Program-made: the position numbers and the translations under genes
Shown: one piece after another, positions 49,095 to 59,634 of the stretch
Numbering within the stretch: the stretch's first letter is position 1
How the letters are laid out: each line of letters starts with the position of its first letter
Assembly: GCA_949361645.1 (NCBI GenBank)
Contig: OX442422.1
Coordinates: forward strand, 1,846,580-1,910,579
Direction: 5' to 3'
Source: Spongilla lacustris
Lineage: Eukaryota > Porifera > Demospongiae > Spongillida > Spongillidae
DNA length: 64,000 nucleotides
Notes under the pieces: model-generated
Told to the model about the DNA's origin: nothing
Database searches by the model: none
What the model saw: only the letters and a program-made list of their open reading frames with translations

Positions 49095-49700
49095 GATGCG
49101 GCTAGCAAACCTATAGTTCTATTAACCTATCGTTGACATTTTCTCTTCCCATAATGGCCCTAGCCACTAACCTCACCAGTGACATGTTCAGGCGGCCATA
49201 GATTTCAGCCAGCAATTTGGGTTTGGGGGTGGCCTGGCCGATGGCAAGTAGTGAGGCAAGATGGGAATAAAACACTCTGAGCCTCCATCCCCCAGTTACC
49301 ATGCATTTCGACGGCTAGGGGGATACATGTCCTCCCCAACTCCTGGCATCTGGTGTCATTGGCCGCATGCTTTCTAAGTTCATCAGCATAGGCTGCTGCT
49401 CCCACAGATGCACTGGTGCATGCCTTTCAGGATTCCTGGTGTAAGGGAAGGGGTGAAGTGCTTGAAATGTCTAAGTCCACAGGCTTTCCTCTGTCCCATT
49501 CCTGAACAAGGACAGGGCGAGAGTTAACATGGTCCCTAGCTAAGCCATACCCCCCTTCAACCCTCACAGCAAGATGGGCCCGACAGCAAAAGTTGGCAAA
49601 GATTTCCCGCAAGTGATTGTGCATTGCAACCACCCACCCAACATGCCTGCAGGAGGCTGCATGGTGACCTATGTATGACGGCAAATATACAATATACACT
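49095..49700 (-). pseudogene. Fragment of reverse-transcriptase element, nuclease-like and C-terminal regions
   Basis: Minus strand, about 49660-49440 encodes HNHLREIFANFCCRAHLAV then a segment with RPVLVQEWDRGKPVDLDIS, resembling the PD-(D/E)xK-like part of this element family. About 49400-49200 encodes YADELRKHAANDTRCQELG, and 49230-49150 KLLAEIYGRLNMSLV. Frameshifts occur near 49430 and 49300. Not a host gene. Confidence 0.65.
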
Positions 49701-49839
49701 ATCTCTCAAAGGCAATTGGCTTAGTAATAAAAAACATAAAAAATTCTATCTTTAGGAATTAATCCCCTCATGATTTTAGAAATATGCATAGTTTACTAAA
49801 TTACACTGACCACGTTCACCCTCCCACTTACACACAGAT

Positions 49840-50085
49840 ATCATTACCTCTCTTGCACACAGATATCATTACCTCTCTTGCACACAGATATCATTACCTC
49901 TCTTGCACACAGATATCATTACCTCTCTTGCACACAGATATCATTACCTCTCTTGCACACAGATATCATTACCTCTCTTGCACACAGATATCATTACCTC
50001 TCTTGCACACAGATATCATTACCTCTCTTGCACACAGATATCATTACCTCTCTTGCACACAGATATCATTACCTCTCTTGCACTC
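49840..50085. repeat. 25-bp minisatellite carrying copies of a splice donor
   Basis: Ten near-perfect 25-bp units containing CAGATATCATTACCTCTCTTG. On the minus strand each unit contains AGAG|GTAATG, identical to the donor that ends the putative exon at 50085-50340. The long open frames on the plus strand are repeat artefacts. Confidence 0.92.
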
Positions 50086-50340
50086 CTCTGCCATGTTGGT
50101 CTCCAATGTCTCCATCTGCATCAGAAGAGCACCCACTTGTCAACTCTTCTTCACAGAATCCCTTTTGTGGACCATGCACCACAGTGATCGCCACAACAAG
50201 AACCAGGAGGAGGAGAAGGAGAATGGCCACGCCCACTGACACTGAGGCCACTGGAAATGGTTCTGGTGTGTAGGGCAGGGATCTGTACTGTAGTGACCCC
50301 ACATTGCCGTACAATAGGTTCAAGCCAATGGAGACCTGTT
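50085..50340 (-). CDS. Membrane-anchor exon of an unidentified single-pass protein
   Basis: Minus strand: an acceptor (TTATAACAG) is followed by VSIGLNLLYGNVGSLQYRSL, then a helix with VAILLLLLLVLVVAITVV, then an acidic tail, ending at a donor GAGAG|GTAATG. This looks like an extracellular juxtamembrane segment, a transmembrane helix and a start of the cytoplasmic tail. A possible upstream exon at 52166-52300 encodes INYTIVPGPNLTIGWTFFTS and ends at TT|GTAAGT. The two do not join directly in phase, so at least one more exon is needed. A reverse-transcriptase remnant fills the interval between them. The extracellular sequence vaguely recalls IPT/plexin-type receptors; that is weak inference. 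Confidence 0.4.
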
Positions 50341-50499
50341 ATAATAGATTTACATTTCAGTTATCATTTTCAAAACATATGTACCACCACTTAGCCGTAC
50401 CACTTCACACATGTGGTCACCCTATATTGTGATATTCATGAAGATTAAAATCTGAATACATACATAATATACACAGTACCATAAATAGAATTTAAAAAT

Positions 50500-52060
50500 A
50501 AATAAAAAACAAATATCTATTGTGCAGGTAGAAGGGCTTCTCTTGACACCAGGTTGTGTAGTACACATACAATGGCCGATGTGAGAGTGTGCCCCTCGAT
50601 TGCACATCACTGAACTTCGCAGTAATGAGTAGGCAAGATGGCATCTCAACCACATGATGGTTAAGCTATAGGCCTGGTTCCATTTAGCAGAGAGCAGAGA
50701 GGCCAGGTGCTTATAGCTTGTTGTGGCTTGAGGCCCAAGGCCACCAGTGCAAGAGAGAATTAGAGGAGTGAAAGAGCCATGTTCAACTTCACGGATACGT
50801 TGGTCATATTTCCTCTTTTTCTCGTTTTCATGGCTACGGTAGCAAGCAGATAGAGAAGTCTTTTGATTCGATGGGGCGTAAGGATTAAAAACCTTTACAT
50901 CAAAAAATACCCGTTCAAACTGACTCCCCCAAAATCCATCTGCTGCAATATCCAATCGTGCTCCATCCTGGATATTTGCTGAGAGTCCACTCATGACCTC
51001 GCCTGTCATGGGTAGTAGATGAGGCTCTGTGGACACATTGTGGCACACTTCCGACAAGAGAGAAGCTGTTAAATCCCTGATTTCATTGTGTCCGATTGAT
51101 GGATACCCACCCTTAGGGCATGACAGCACATGTTCAACTGAAAAGTGGGTGCCATAAACACAATTTAGTGGAGCATTTGCAGGACTCCAGCCATAACGTA
51201 AAGGCAAAGCATCACAAAAGGCTCCCTTATGGAGCGCAAAGCCATATTCTTCGAGTGATAGAACTGAAAGCCAGGTGGATGCACCTTACTCTTGGGAGAG
51301 GTCCATGGTATGTACATGAGAAGGTGGAAGAATATCCTTTAGGGTCGAAGCTGCATTTGAATGCTGTTCTCATTTGGATTTGTGGACTTCGGCTTTGGCA
51401 GAATGTTGGTCTTGAAGGATCTCATGCATATCCATATTTTTCATCCTGCTTTATGATATCGTCTACTAGAGGCTGTGTGACCTTCATGGAAGCAGAATAC
51501 TCAGTGGTGGAGAGATGAGAAGGGTTTAGTAGGCCCAGGCCTTCTAAGCGAGCAGGAAGAGCTAGTAGCTCTCTCTCCAGATCGGATGGTGCTGTGAGCG
51601 AAGGGATAAATTTGGTCCTGAGTAACTCTTCAAGCGGTTGTAATAGATGGCCAATGTTGGGGATAGTTCTTGCCACATAAACCCATCTGCTTTCTAAACC
51701 ATGGGTAAGAGCCGAGAAAGCAGCATGTGGTTGTTTGTTTGCTATGGAAGCTAGCTGTTCAAGTTCCAGTGACCAATTTTTGAACTTTGCCTTCACAAAT
51801 TCAGAATGTACGACGAGGTACCCAGAGCTGCTCCGAGATGTGGCTTGCCTTCCTTTGTGATGCGGATTTGTGTGTCCTTGAATATATCTAATTCTCTTGT
51901 GTGAGTTTCTTCTTTTGTAATGAGCCTGGTCTTCACAGCGTTCACAAAATACCCATAAGAGGGACCTACTGTGACTAACTTATCCCACCAAGTGCATAGA
52001 TTCTTGAGAGATCCGGTGGCAGTGGCATCATCTGCATACCATACTTGCTGCAATGTGTCG
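50500..52060 (-). pseudogene. Reverse-transcriptase element with YADD box, Cys/His segment and nuclease-like tail
   Basis: Minus strand, about 52050-51790: QVWYADDATATGSLKNLCTW, the RT catalytic YADD motif in palm, then VGPSYGYFVNAVKT and KEGKPHLGAALG. 51790-51420 continues with NWSLELEQLASIANKQPHAA and SRWVYVARTIPNIGHLLQPL. 51210-50600 has PLRYGWSPANAPLNC, a Cys/His segment EHVLSCPKGGYPSIGHNEI, then RLDIAADGFWG and FFDVKVFNPYA, resembling a restriction-endonuclease-like domain. The N-terminal fingers are missing, and frame changes occur near 51790 and 51420. I read it as a 5'-truncated non-LTR-like element; the exact clade is unknown. Confidence 0.78.
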
Positions 52061-52423
52061 TATGAGTGGTAGTGTAGCTAATGCATACCTGAAGATAGGA
52101 GGAGAGACTGACAAATGGCAGAGTATAACATGTATCTACACATGTAAGAACATTTATGTAATAACTTACAAGGATTGAAATACTTTACTCAGATGGTTCA
52201 AACCATTTGGGTTAATGGAGGTGAAGAAAGTCCATCCAATGGTCAGATTTGGTCCTGGCACAATGGTGTAGTTGATACCAGGGAATCGAACATGGACAAA
52301 TTAAAACTGCTACACTCCTTACAGAGTAGTGGGTTTCTATCGTGCAACCACCATCTCAAAAAATCGATTTACTGGCGCATACAACGTGCAGTGTGCGAAA
52401 CGGTACGCTAAACACTTTGTACT

Positions 52424-52503
52424 AGTCTCGTCCCCAGCTTTATATGCATTCGCGGTGATGTAATCCATCCGCTACTGCCGTATGTGAGTCTGGGAACGAG
52501 ACT
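52424..52503. mobile_element. Second, shorter copy of the foldback MITE
   Basis: Ends AGTCTCGT and ACGAGACT, with an internal GGTGATGTAATCCATCCGC shared with the 18842-18969 element. The arms are diverged and no target duplication is visible. Confidence 0.75.
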
Positions 52504-52509
52504 AGACAT

Positions 52510-53320
52510 GTACAGGCTGAGACATGGCTCGCAAAAGTATATCCCGGGTTTGAAATACGAATATAACTCGGCCAAACGTTGTTTTTTCTTTTCTTATATA
52601 CCAAATTTTTTGTGTTGATCTGCTGCCTCAGAGCTGAGGTATATCCCTTGTCTGGACTGTGCTACATGTAGACACGTGAAAATTCCTTACTTCCGATGCT
52701 TGTTGTTTGGTCAACAACATTGTGTTGTTATATTTTCACTACTCATACTGTTCATGTTAGGAAATCAAGTAAACATTAAAACTCATCCCAAAAAATTTAG
52801 GGACAAGTATATATCGCGATTTCCACTGTATCCGCGGAATTTATTGATCGGATCGTGTATCAAGGATTATAAAAAACTTAACTGATCGATTTCTCGCTTT
52901 TATAATCGTATTTGCAGGTATAATTATTTCATTTGCAACGTTTGTTCACCAAACCTCTAGCTCGTATCAGCCGAAATACAACATTCTACAACATTTGGCA
53001 AGAGTACATGTATACCGTCCGTCCGTTGTAAGTTACAGTATTTTCTACTGCGACATTTCAAACTATTGAACGCGTTAAGGTTGTATTACGTATACATGTA
53101 CATGTATATGTTGTCATTGGAGTCGTTAACTGAACTTAATGCCAATAAGAATAAACCATGCATTGTAGTTTTTCCCTGTGGTATGTGATAACATAGAGAT
53201 GAGGCCTGGTGGGGACCGTGGGGTAAGCCACTCATCTACTTACCGGGGTACATTGTACGCACGTGGGTGTGCCTGTTTACCGACTGGAGAGCGCTTCAGT
53301 GGCCACAATAATAACTATTT
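52510..53320. repeat. Dispersed repeat, copy A of an inverted pair
   Basis: Runs in inverse order and complement to 62640-63365: shared blocks include AACGTTTGGCCGAG / CTCGGCCAAACGTT, ATTCCGCGGATACAGTGGAA, and GTGGGTGTGCCTGTTTACCG. Identity looks near 85-90%. No coding capacity is apparent. Confidence 0.82.
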
Positions 53321-53703
53321 ATCACATGATCGTATCACTATGTACACTGTAGTACGTTTCGTTAAAACTCAAATGAAGTCGCTAAAATCATCAGTAAACT
53401 AGAGTTTTACTCAACTTTTTACCCATATTCATAAGTTTTGGATTGCGATTGCATTTAGGTAAACCTAGAATTACAGCACTAGTACATTAACTGCTTGATA
53501 ATATAATTAACATGTGAGCTTTACACGGGCGTCCCGGTAGTGTACACCCACCAATGTTCATGTTTTAAAACCCCGGGGGGGAGGGAGGGGGGAGTAGGGG
53601 GAGGGAGAGAGTGGAAGGGGAGAGGGAGGTGGAGGTGGTTAACCTGCCCATGACCATATATACTAGTATCTATGCTATGGCTTCGACTCAGCAGAACCAT
53701 AGA

Positions 53704-53739
53704 CCATAGATTGAAGACCATACGGTCTTCAATCTATGG
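53704..53739. repeat. Hairpin with 16-bp arms
   Basis: CCATAGATTGAAGACC and its exact complement around ATAC. Confidence 0.9.
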
Positions 53740-54890
53740 CAGAACCAGCAAATCAAAAAATAAAAACACATGCCGTATCCTGCAGTCTATAGCTAACGAA
53801 ATAGCACCAAACAATGAAACAACTTGGGAGCTGCTGAAAGCAAAATGTGTACCATTTTGAAGGACAAGGCTGCAGACTTCTAACCCTTACAGTTTGGTGC
53901 GGCCTGTCAGGCAGGGGCAGAGACAATGATAAATAGTGTCAGAGGTTGTATTGCACTGGATGGATGAGGATATTGTGTGCTTCAAGGTCGACGTGCAAAA
54001 TGCTTTCAATTTTTTTTTCAGACATGCAATCTTCAGAGAATGTGTCACTTATTTCCCAGAGCTTTTTCCTACTGCTACGGGTCCCACCCACTGCTATGGC
54101 ATCCACTTGGGCAGATCAGTTCAGAATGCGGAGTGCAGCAGGGTGACCCCCTAGGTCCCTTACTGTTTTCTTTAGACCTCCAGAAGTTGGTATCAACCAT
54201 TGATGCAGATGATGAATGCATTGACCTAACTCCTACAGGCCTGGTATAAGGATGATTGGGTCCTAGCCGGCAATTGCCCGGCAGCCCTTGGTGGTGTACA
54301 AATAATTGAGGAGCTGGCCCCCACTTTGGGTATCCATATCAATTTCTCAAAATGTGAGCTGTTTACATGTAGTAGGACAGCAATACATCCTTTCCCCTTT
54401 CGGTAAAGTGTTCACTCTTGCCTAATTTAGACATCCTCAGGGGACCAATTGTAGATTACTTGTACTGCTCCATAAATTCATTGCATACAAGTGTGCTGAG
54501 TCTAAAAAGTTGCTTTCAGGCCTGACAGAGGTGGCTGAAGTTGACCTTCATGTCACAGTTACCCTTCTACGCATGTGTGGGAGCTTTTGCAGAATGGTTC
54601 TCATTGCAAGGGTCACTCCTCCCAGCCTTGTATCAGATGCTTTAGAGGTTTTGATGAGGAAGTGAGAAATAGCTTCATGCTGAGCACTGCCATTGAGATT
54701 TCTCAAGCCGCCTGGAGCCAGGCACAACTTAGTTTAAGGTTTGGTGACCTGGGGTTTCGAGCAGTCTCTTATCATGCACCGGCTACTTCATTTCAACTTT
54801 TGCTTTATCTGGTATTGGCTAACAACAAACACCTCAAAAACACACGATTTCTTTGTTCAAATGTAGAGTTTTACAGCCCGATGTAGTCAC
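53740..54890 (+). pseudogene. Decayed reverse-transcriptase element (plus strand)
   Basis: 53970-54020 encodes VQNAFNFFFRHAIFRE (RT block A). 54120-54190 encodes CGVQQGDPLGPLLFSLDL (RT block B). 54235-54270 reads as a relic of the catalytic box with DDW. 54300-54360 encodes GVQIIEELAP then LGIHINFSKCEL. These match, in order, RTs related to the element at 50.5-52.1 kb. Many stops and frameshifts; the reading shifts between all three frames. Confidence 0.75.
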
Positions 54891-55137
54891 AGTAGAATTA
54901 GTCTTAGCTTTCCCCTTCATTCCACAGAGAGAATTTTCATGGTGAATAGATCACCATTCGTTTCTAAAAATATTTTCTCCAACAATTAAAGTTTAAAGCG
55001 TTTGCACAGGCTGTTTTGGACTACTTGAATTAACAATATAATAGTACATGTATTGTTGTTGTCAGAGTCATTCCTTTCCTGCGAGTTGTATTCATAGCAA
55101 TAGATGGTATGGTATCTATAACTCACAGGAAATGAAT

Positions 55138-56045
55138 ACACATGTACTGCTTGTAACTTGGCCCATGATGGTACTGTACTAAATGTAGCTCTAAAAAAAT
55201 GGCCAGAGGTCGGGGGGGGGGGGGGGGGGGGGGGGGTTCCACTGGCATACTGGTGGACCTGATAGATTCCCCCTGTGATTTCATATCTAGGTGTGGATTA
55301 CCACATCCAAAAAGGTGTCTCGTATTTTAGAGTGTGCCTGACAGCGGCAAGCAAATCATTATTTATGAATTCTTATGGCTAATCTGCAAACATGTAACAC
55401 TTCTGGGGATGATGTCAACATACAGCCTGAACAGTTCTGCATGCGCTAGCTTTCAGTGAAAGATGGATCTGGAATGCAAGGTACATTCTTTATGTAAGCA
55501 CATGACATCATGGTGCTCAGGTATGAAAGGGGACACTTGCCTCTCTTCTATCAACCAAGCAAGAGCAAAGCTATGGCGCAACTATTGCGTGGGTAAGATG
55601 CTGCCTTAGTTTCTCTCTCTTGCGCTCTTCCAGCGTGATTGATCTGGCTGTTGCAGAAGCCAAGGTTCCCTCAGCATCTGTTTAACACATTAACTGCATC
55701 CTTTGTGTGCACATCTTATTTTGTACCCATTTTTTATCACATTGGTGTTATTATTATTTTTAGAAATATAACTCATACAACTACATGTACATGTACCGCT
55801 TGTAACTTGGCCCATCATGGTACTGTAATTTAGACATACCCAGCTCTAAAAATTAAAATTAAAATGGCCAGAGGTTGGGGGTTCACAGGCATACCGGTGG
55901 AACTGGTAGATTCCCCCTGTGATTTCATATCTAGGTGTGGATTACCACATCCAAAACAGTGTCTCGTATTTTAGAGTGTGCCTGACAGCGGCAAGCAAAT
56001 CATTAGTTATGTATTCATATAACTTATCTGCAAACATGTATGTAA
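55138..56045. repeat. Direct duplication of about 265 bp, 390 bp apart
   Basis: 55145-55410 and 55795-56045 share CTTGTAACTTGGCCCAT, TAGATTCCCCCTGTGATTTC and GTGCCTGACAGCGGCAAGCA in the same order. The first copy contains a G run (55214-55237) where the second has only GGGGG. Confidence 0.88.
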
Positions 56046-56681
56046 AGGACTGAACGCACGACCCGACCAAGTAAATACCCTCAATGACAGAGAAACGGCA
56101 AATCTAATGCTGCACAAGCATAATCAATAGACACTCCATTCACATATATAGATGTGCACAATAATGCAGCTAGGACAAAGCACCACCCCGTCACGGTTGT
56201 ATGCGGCTGGAAACTAAGTCAATAATTAGATCATTTACGGTATTATCATATATTTCTTAACTGATGGCTCATTATAGACATCTGATGTTTAAAAGCAAAC
56301 CATAACTCACCAGAACTAGCAAATCAAAAAGTGAAAACGAACTCAAACACTGCATTCCTTTTCCTGTCATGTCCAGTCAATGCGCACAATTGTAATTCCA
56401 CATAGATAGCATGCGCATACCGTTTAGCAAGGTCACGCGATACGTATTTAGAAGGAGGGCGTTACTAAATGCGACGACGTAGCCTTTGGTGACTGAACTG
56501 GTAGGTATGAGTACTACAGCGATGCTCAGGAGGCATGTGGCTACCAGAATTTACTAACCTGAAGTGGCAACGCATTTTCTGTCACCACGAACAAGCTGAG
56601 CGTATTGCATGAATAATCGACGTACGTTGTGGTTTTGCCCTATACATTATAGGTATGGATTACAATTTCCATACATTGCAG

Positions 56682-58509
56682 AGTGTGTGGGCAGAGGCTA
56701 ACGAAGTACAGGGCAAAGAAAAGAACCAGCTCTGAGTGCATAGCATTCTCAGCTGAGCTGAAAATAGCTTTTGACATTGACACATCTGGGGATGATGTAA
56801 CCCTGAGATGTTCTGCATGCAATGTAAGCTGGGTATGTAGAGAACCATCTGTGCCATCACAAAGTGAGTGCATCACAAATGTGTAGGGATGCTATTTGAG
56901 TGGCAAAACAAGTAAACATATGACATCATAAGAGGTCATCTTGAGAAGATTGCCCCTCCTCTAGTTCTCCATAGTGAGCCTAGCCCACCTTTGGCAAGAG
57001 CTAACAACCTATCAATGCTAAAGGAGCTGAAGTGTGCACTGTGCTCCAACACCCTCTCACAGCCACTGGAGCTGCTGTGTGGTGCACTGGTGTGCTCCAA
57101 ATGCCTCCGGGAGTGGATAGCAGCATATGATGCTGTGAACCGTCCATGCTGCTCAGAGGACGGATAGTCCTCTGCTGCTCAGAGATGGTCCCATGTTGCT
57201 CAGTAATGGTCCCATGCTGCCCAGAGGATGGTCCCATGCTGCCCAGAGGATGATCCCCTGCTGCTCAGAGGATGGTTCCCTGCTGATCAGAGGATGATCC
57301 ACTGCTACTCAGAGGATGATCTCCTGCTGCTCAGAGGATGATCCCCTGCTGCTCAGAGGACAGTCCCATGCTGCTCAGAGGATGGCCCCCTGCTGCTCAG
57401 AGGACGGTCCCATGCTGCTCAGAGGATGGTCCCATGCTGCCCAGAGGATGATCCCCTGTTGCTCAGAGGATGATCCCCTGCTGCTCAGAGGACAGTCCCA
57501 TGCTGCTCAGAGGACCGTCCCCTGCTGATCAGAGGATGGTCCCCTGCTGATCAGAGGATGGTCCCCTGCTGCTCAGAGGATGATCCCCTGCCGCTCAGAG
57601 GACAGTCCCATGCTGCTCAGAGGATGGTCCCCTGCTGCTCAGAGGATGATCCCCTGCTGCTCCGAGGATGATCCCCTGCTACTCAGAGGATGGTCCCCTG
57701 CTGCTCAGAGGATGATCCCCTGCTGCCCAGAGGAAAATCCCCTGCTGCTCAGAGGATGGTCACCAGGATGGTCCCCTAGTCAGACTATCATCAAGTGTGA
57801 TAATGCTGCTGCTGTCAGATGTTCTGGAGCACTGTATACAGACTGCAGCAGGGATATTAAGGATGGTGACTATGAAGAGCATGAGTGTGCACCAACACTT
57901 ACACCTGAGGAGGAGAAGCAAGCAGCGGGTTTGCTGAAGAGAGTAATCTCTACCAGCTAGTCCTGACAAAGCCATCATACAACTTGCTACAGGAGAAGCA
58001 GTTAAGTGAATATCAATGACTTGTACAGAGGTTACATAATATATACACTCACTTCTGCCAATGACATTCGTGCATGTCACCAGAGCTAAACTACAGCTGC
58101 CTACTCATCATGGACTGAAGTTCAGGTACATGTATTGCCGGCGATTAAGGCTGGGCTTGCCATACCTTGGAATACACTGAGGCTTCTAAGGCGGTGTGTC
58201 ACAACATACAGCAAAGGCTCAATTCTAACTCACTGGTGTTTCAGGTGGCTCAAATCATCAGGAATCTGTCTAGCTGGTGATGAAAGGATGCACCACATAT
58301 CCAGCCAAATTGTTGGCGATAACCCCAAAGGAGAAACAGCCCCCTTTTCAGGGGCCAAGTCAATTCATGCAAAATTCTTGGCTTGACATTTGCTCCAATC
58401 CACAACCACATGCAGAACCTGATGCGCATTGTGCAAGAACACTTACTAAGTATTGAGCCACAATTGGTAGCTGCCATCCCCCCTCCAGCCAAGAGAGTAA
58501 AGAATAAAT
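56682..58509 (+). pseudogene. N-RAG-TP-like protein: RAG1-type zinc-binding and RING regions, internally broken (copy 1)
   Basis: 56682-56884: after a TTGCAG acceptor, RVCGQRLTKYRAKKRTSS then LKIAFDIDTSGDD and CSACN, the same order as RAG1's central C-x2-CG, then FKIDVRGD, then HPxxFCxxC. 56985-57165: ANNLSMLKELKCALCSNTLS, LLCGALVCSKCLREW and PCCSEDG, a RING finger, cut by TAG at 57166-57168. 57147-57775 is a minisatellite grown from the PCCSEDGPLL codons. 57780-57960: IIKCDN, YTDCSRDI and YEEHECAP, a second zinc-finger-like segment, then EEEKQAAGLLKR. 58135-58380: AIKAGLAIPWNTLRLLRR and CLAGDERMHHISSQIVGDNP. The last block ends LTFAPIHNHMQNLMRIVQ..RVKNK at 58509. Stops, frameshifts and missing middle parts show it is not translated as one protein. 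Confidence 0.75.
57147..57775. repeat. 22-bp minisatellite derived from RING-exon codons (copy 1)
   Basis: About 28 units of CTGCTGCTCAGAGGATGGTC plus CC; the first unit coincides with the codons for CCSEDG. Unit variants (GATG/GACG/GACA) are scattered. Confidence 0.95.
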
Positions 58510-58683
58510 AATAATTCAGTTCAAGCTCAATCTATTTACATACGAGCATGGAGTCAAATTTAGACCAAAAGAAATGTAAGGCTATATTTTAAACGCTCTG
58601 TTAAAACCCACTTCATTGCGCAAATATTAATTCCCCCACCCCCAAAAAGACACCAAAATGGTGGATTTTCAAAGGCTAGAAAT

Positions 58684-59090
58684 CTACTTCAGAAAATGCG
58701 TTGCCACTAACCTGTACGAAAAAACGACAGTAAAAACAACTAACTTTACCGTGATAGCTTTGGCATGTTCCAATTCAGTCACCGAGCGTCGTTGTAGTTT
58801 TTTGAACACATGTAGTCGGTGATCGCCGTGCGTAAGTCGATAGGTTTGAAGTACCAGAGCCGACAGTTGGCAACACCAGGCCACGTGATTTTTGCTTACA
58901 ATATAGTTCAAAGGTGTTTATCACTGCTAGTATGGCTTATAGGTTTTGATTACGTTTTATGTACCCCGTGCACAGCTGGTTCTAAAAGGCATCGGTTGTC
59001 AGGTTCGTTGCTATGGGAGTACGTAACCATTTCAATTTTTCGGGGCGTAGGGCTTAGTTTCCACGCGTTCAATGAGAGCAGACCACCGTG
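58684..59090 (-). promoter_or_regulatory. Right terminal region of copy 1 with conserved inverted boxes
   Basis: Holds the complements of four left-end boxes: CACGGT, TGGAAACTAAG, GGTGACTGAAYTGG and AGTGGCAACGCATTTTCTG. A 75-codon minus-strand frame here is also open in copy 2, but the substitutions between copies show no sign of coding constraint. Most likely a transposase- or factor-binding end. Confidence 0.55.
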
Positions 59091-59634
59091 CCGTTGCGTT
59101 ACACCGCGGGGCGTCTTCGGCCCGCGCACATTACAACAATAGGGCACGGTTGTATGCGGCTGGAAACTAAGTCAATAATTAGATCATTTACGGTATTACC
59201 ATATATTTCTAAACTGATGGCTCATTATAGACATCTGATGTTTAAAAGCAAACCATGACTCACCAGAACTAGCAAATCAAAAAGTGAAAACGAACTTAAA
59301 CACTGCATTCCTTTTCCTGTCATGTCCAGTCAATGCGCACAATTGAAATTCCACATCGATAGCATGCGCATACCGTTTAGCAAGGTCACGCGATACGTAT
59401 TTAGAAGGAGGGCGTTACTAAATTCGACGACATAGCCTTTGGTGACTGAACTGGAAGGTAAGAGTACTACAGCGATGCTCAGGAGGCATGTGGCTACCAG
59501 AATTTACTAACCTGAAGTGGCAACGCATTTTCTGTCACCACGAACAAGCTGAGCGTATTTCATGAATAATCGACGTACGTTGTGGTTTTGCCCTATACAT
59601 ATAAACATTATAGTACAATTTCCATACATTGCAG

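Larger units (their letters stand above)
56192..59090. mobile_element. RAG1-N-terminus-like mobile element, copy 1
   Basis: The ends are CACGGTTG (left) and CCACCGTG (right). TGGAAACTAAG follows 16 bp from the left end, and its complement lies 27 bp from the right end. Further inverted boxes at 56488-56501 / 58770-58783 and 56563-56581 / 58690-58708 keep the same 11-bp offset. The flanks carry CCGT on both sides (56188-56191 and 59091-59094), consistent with a 4-bp target duplication. Inside is a broken RAG1-N-terminus-like coding region and a 22-bp minisatellite. No transposase core is present, so it looks non-autonomous. Confidence 0.8.

Noticed and set aside
49784..50273. Three overlapping frames rich in HTDIITSL
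   Set aside because: 25-bp minisatellite read in all three frames, since 25 is not a multiple of 3.
57316..57960. Frames with repeated LLLRGWSPAAQRM
   Set aside because: 22-bp repeat artefact; only the first unit and the sequence after the array belong to the RAG1-like reading.
58684..58911. Minus-strand frame of about 75 aa conserved in both RAG1-like copies (also 61389-61631)
   Set aside because: The copies are near-identical overall, so conservation says nothing; differences between copies include non-conservative changes, and the region carries terminal boxes.
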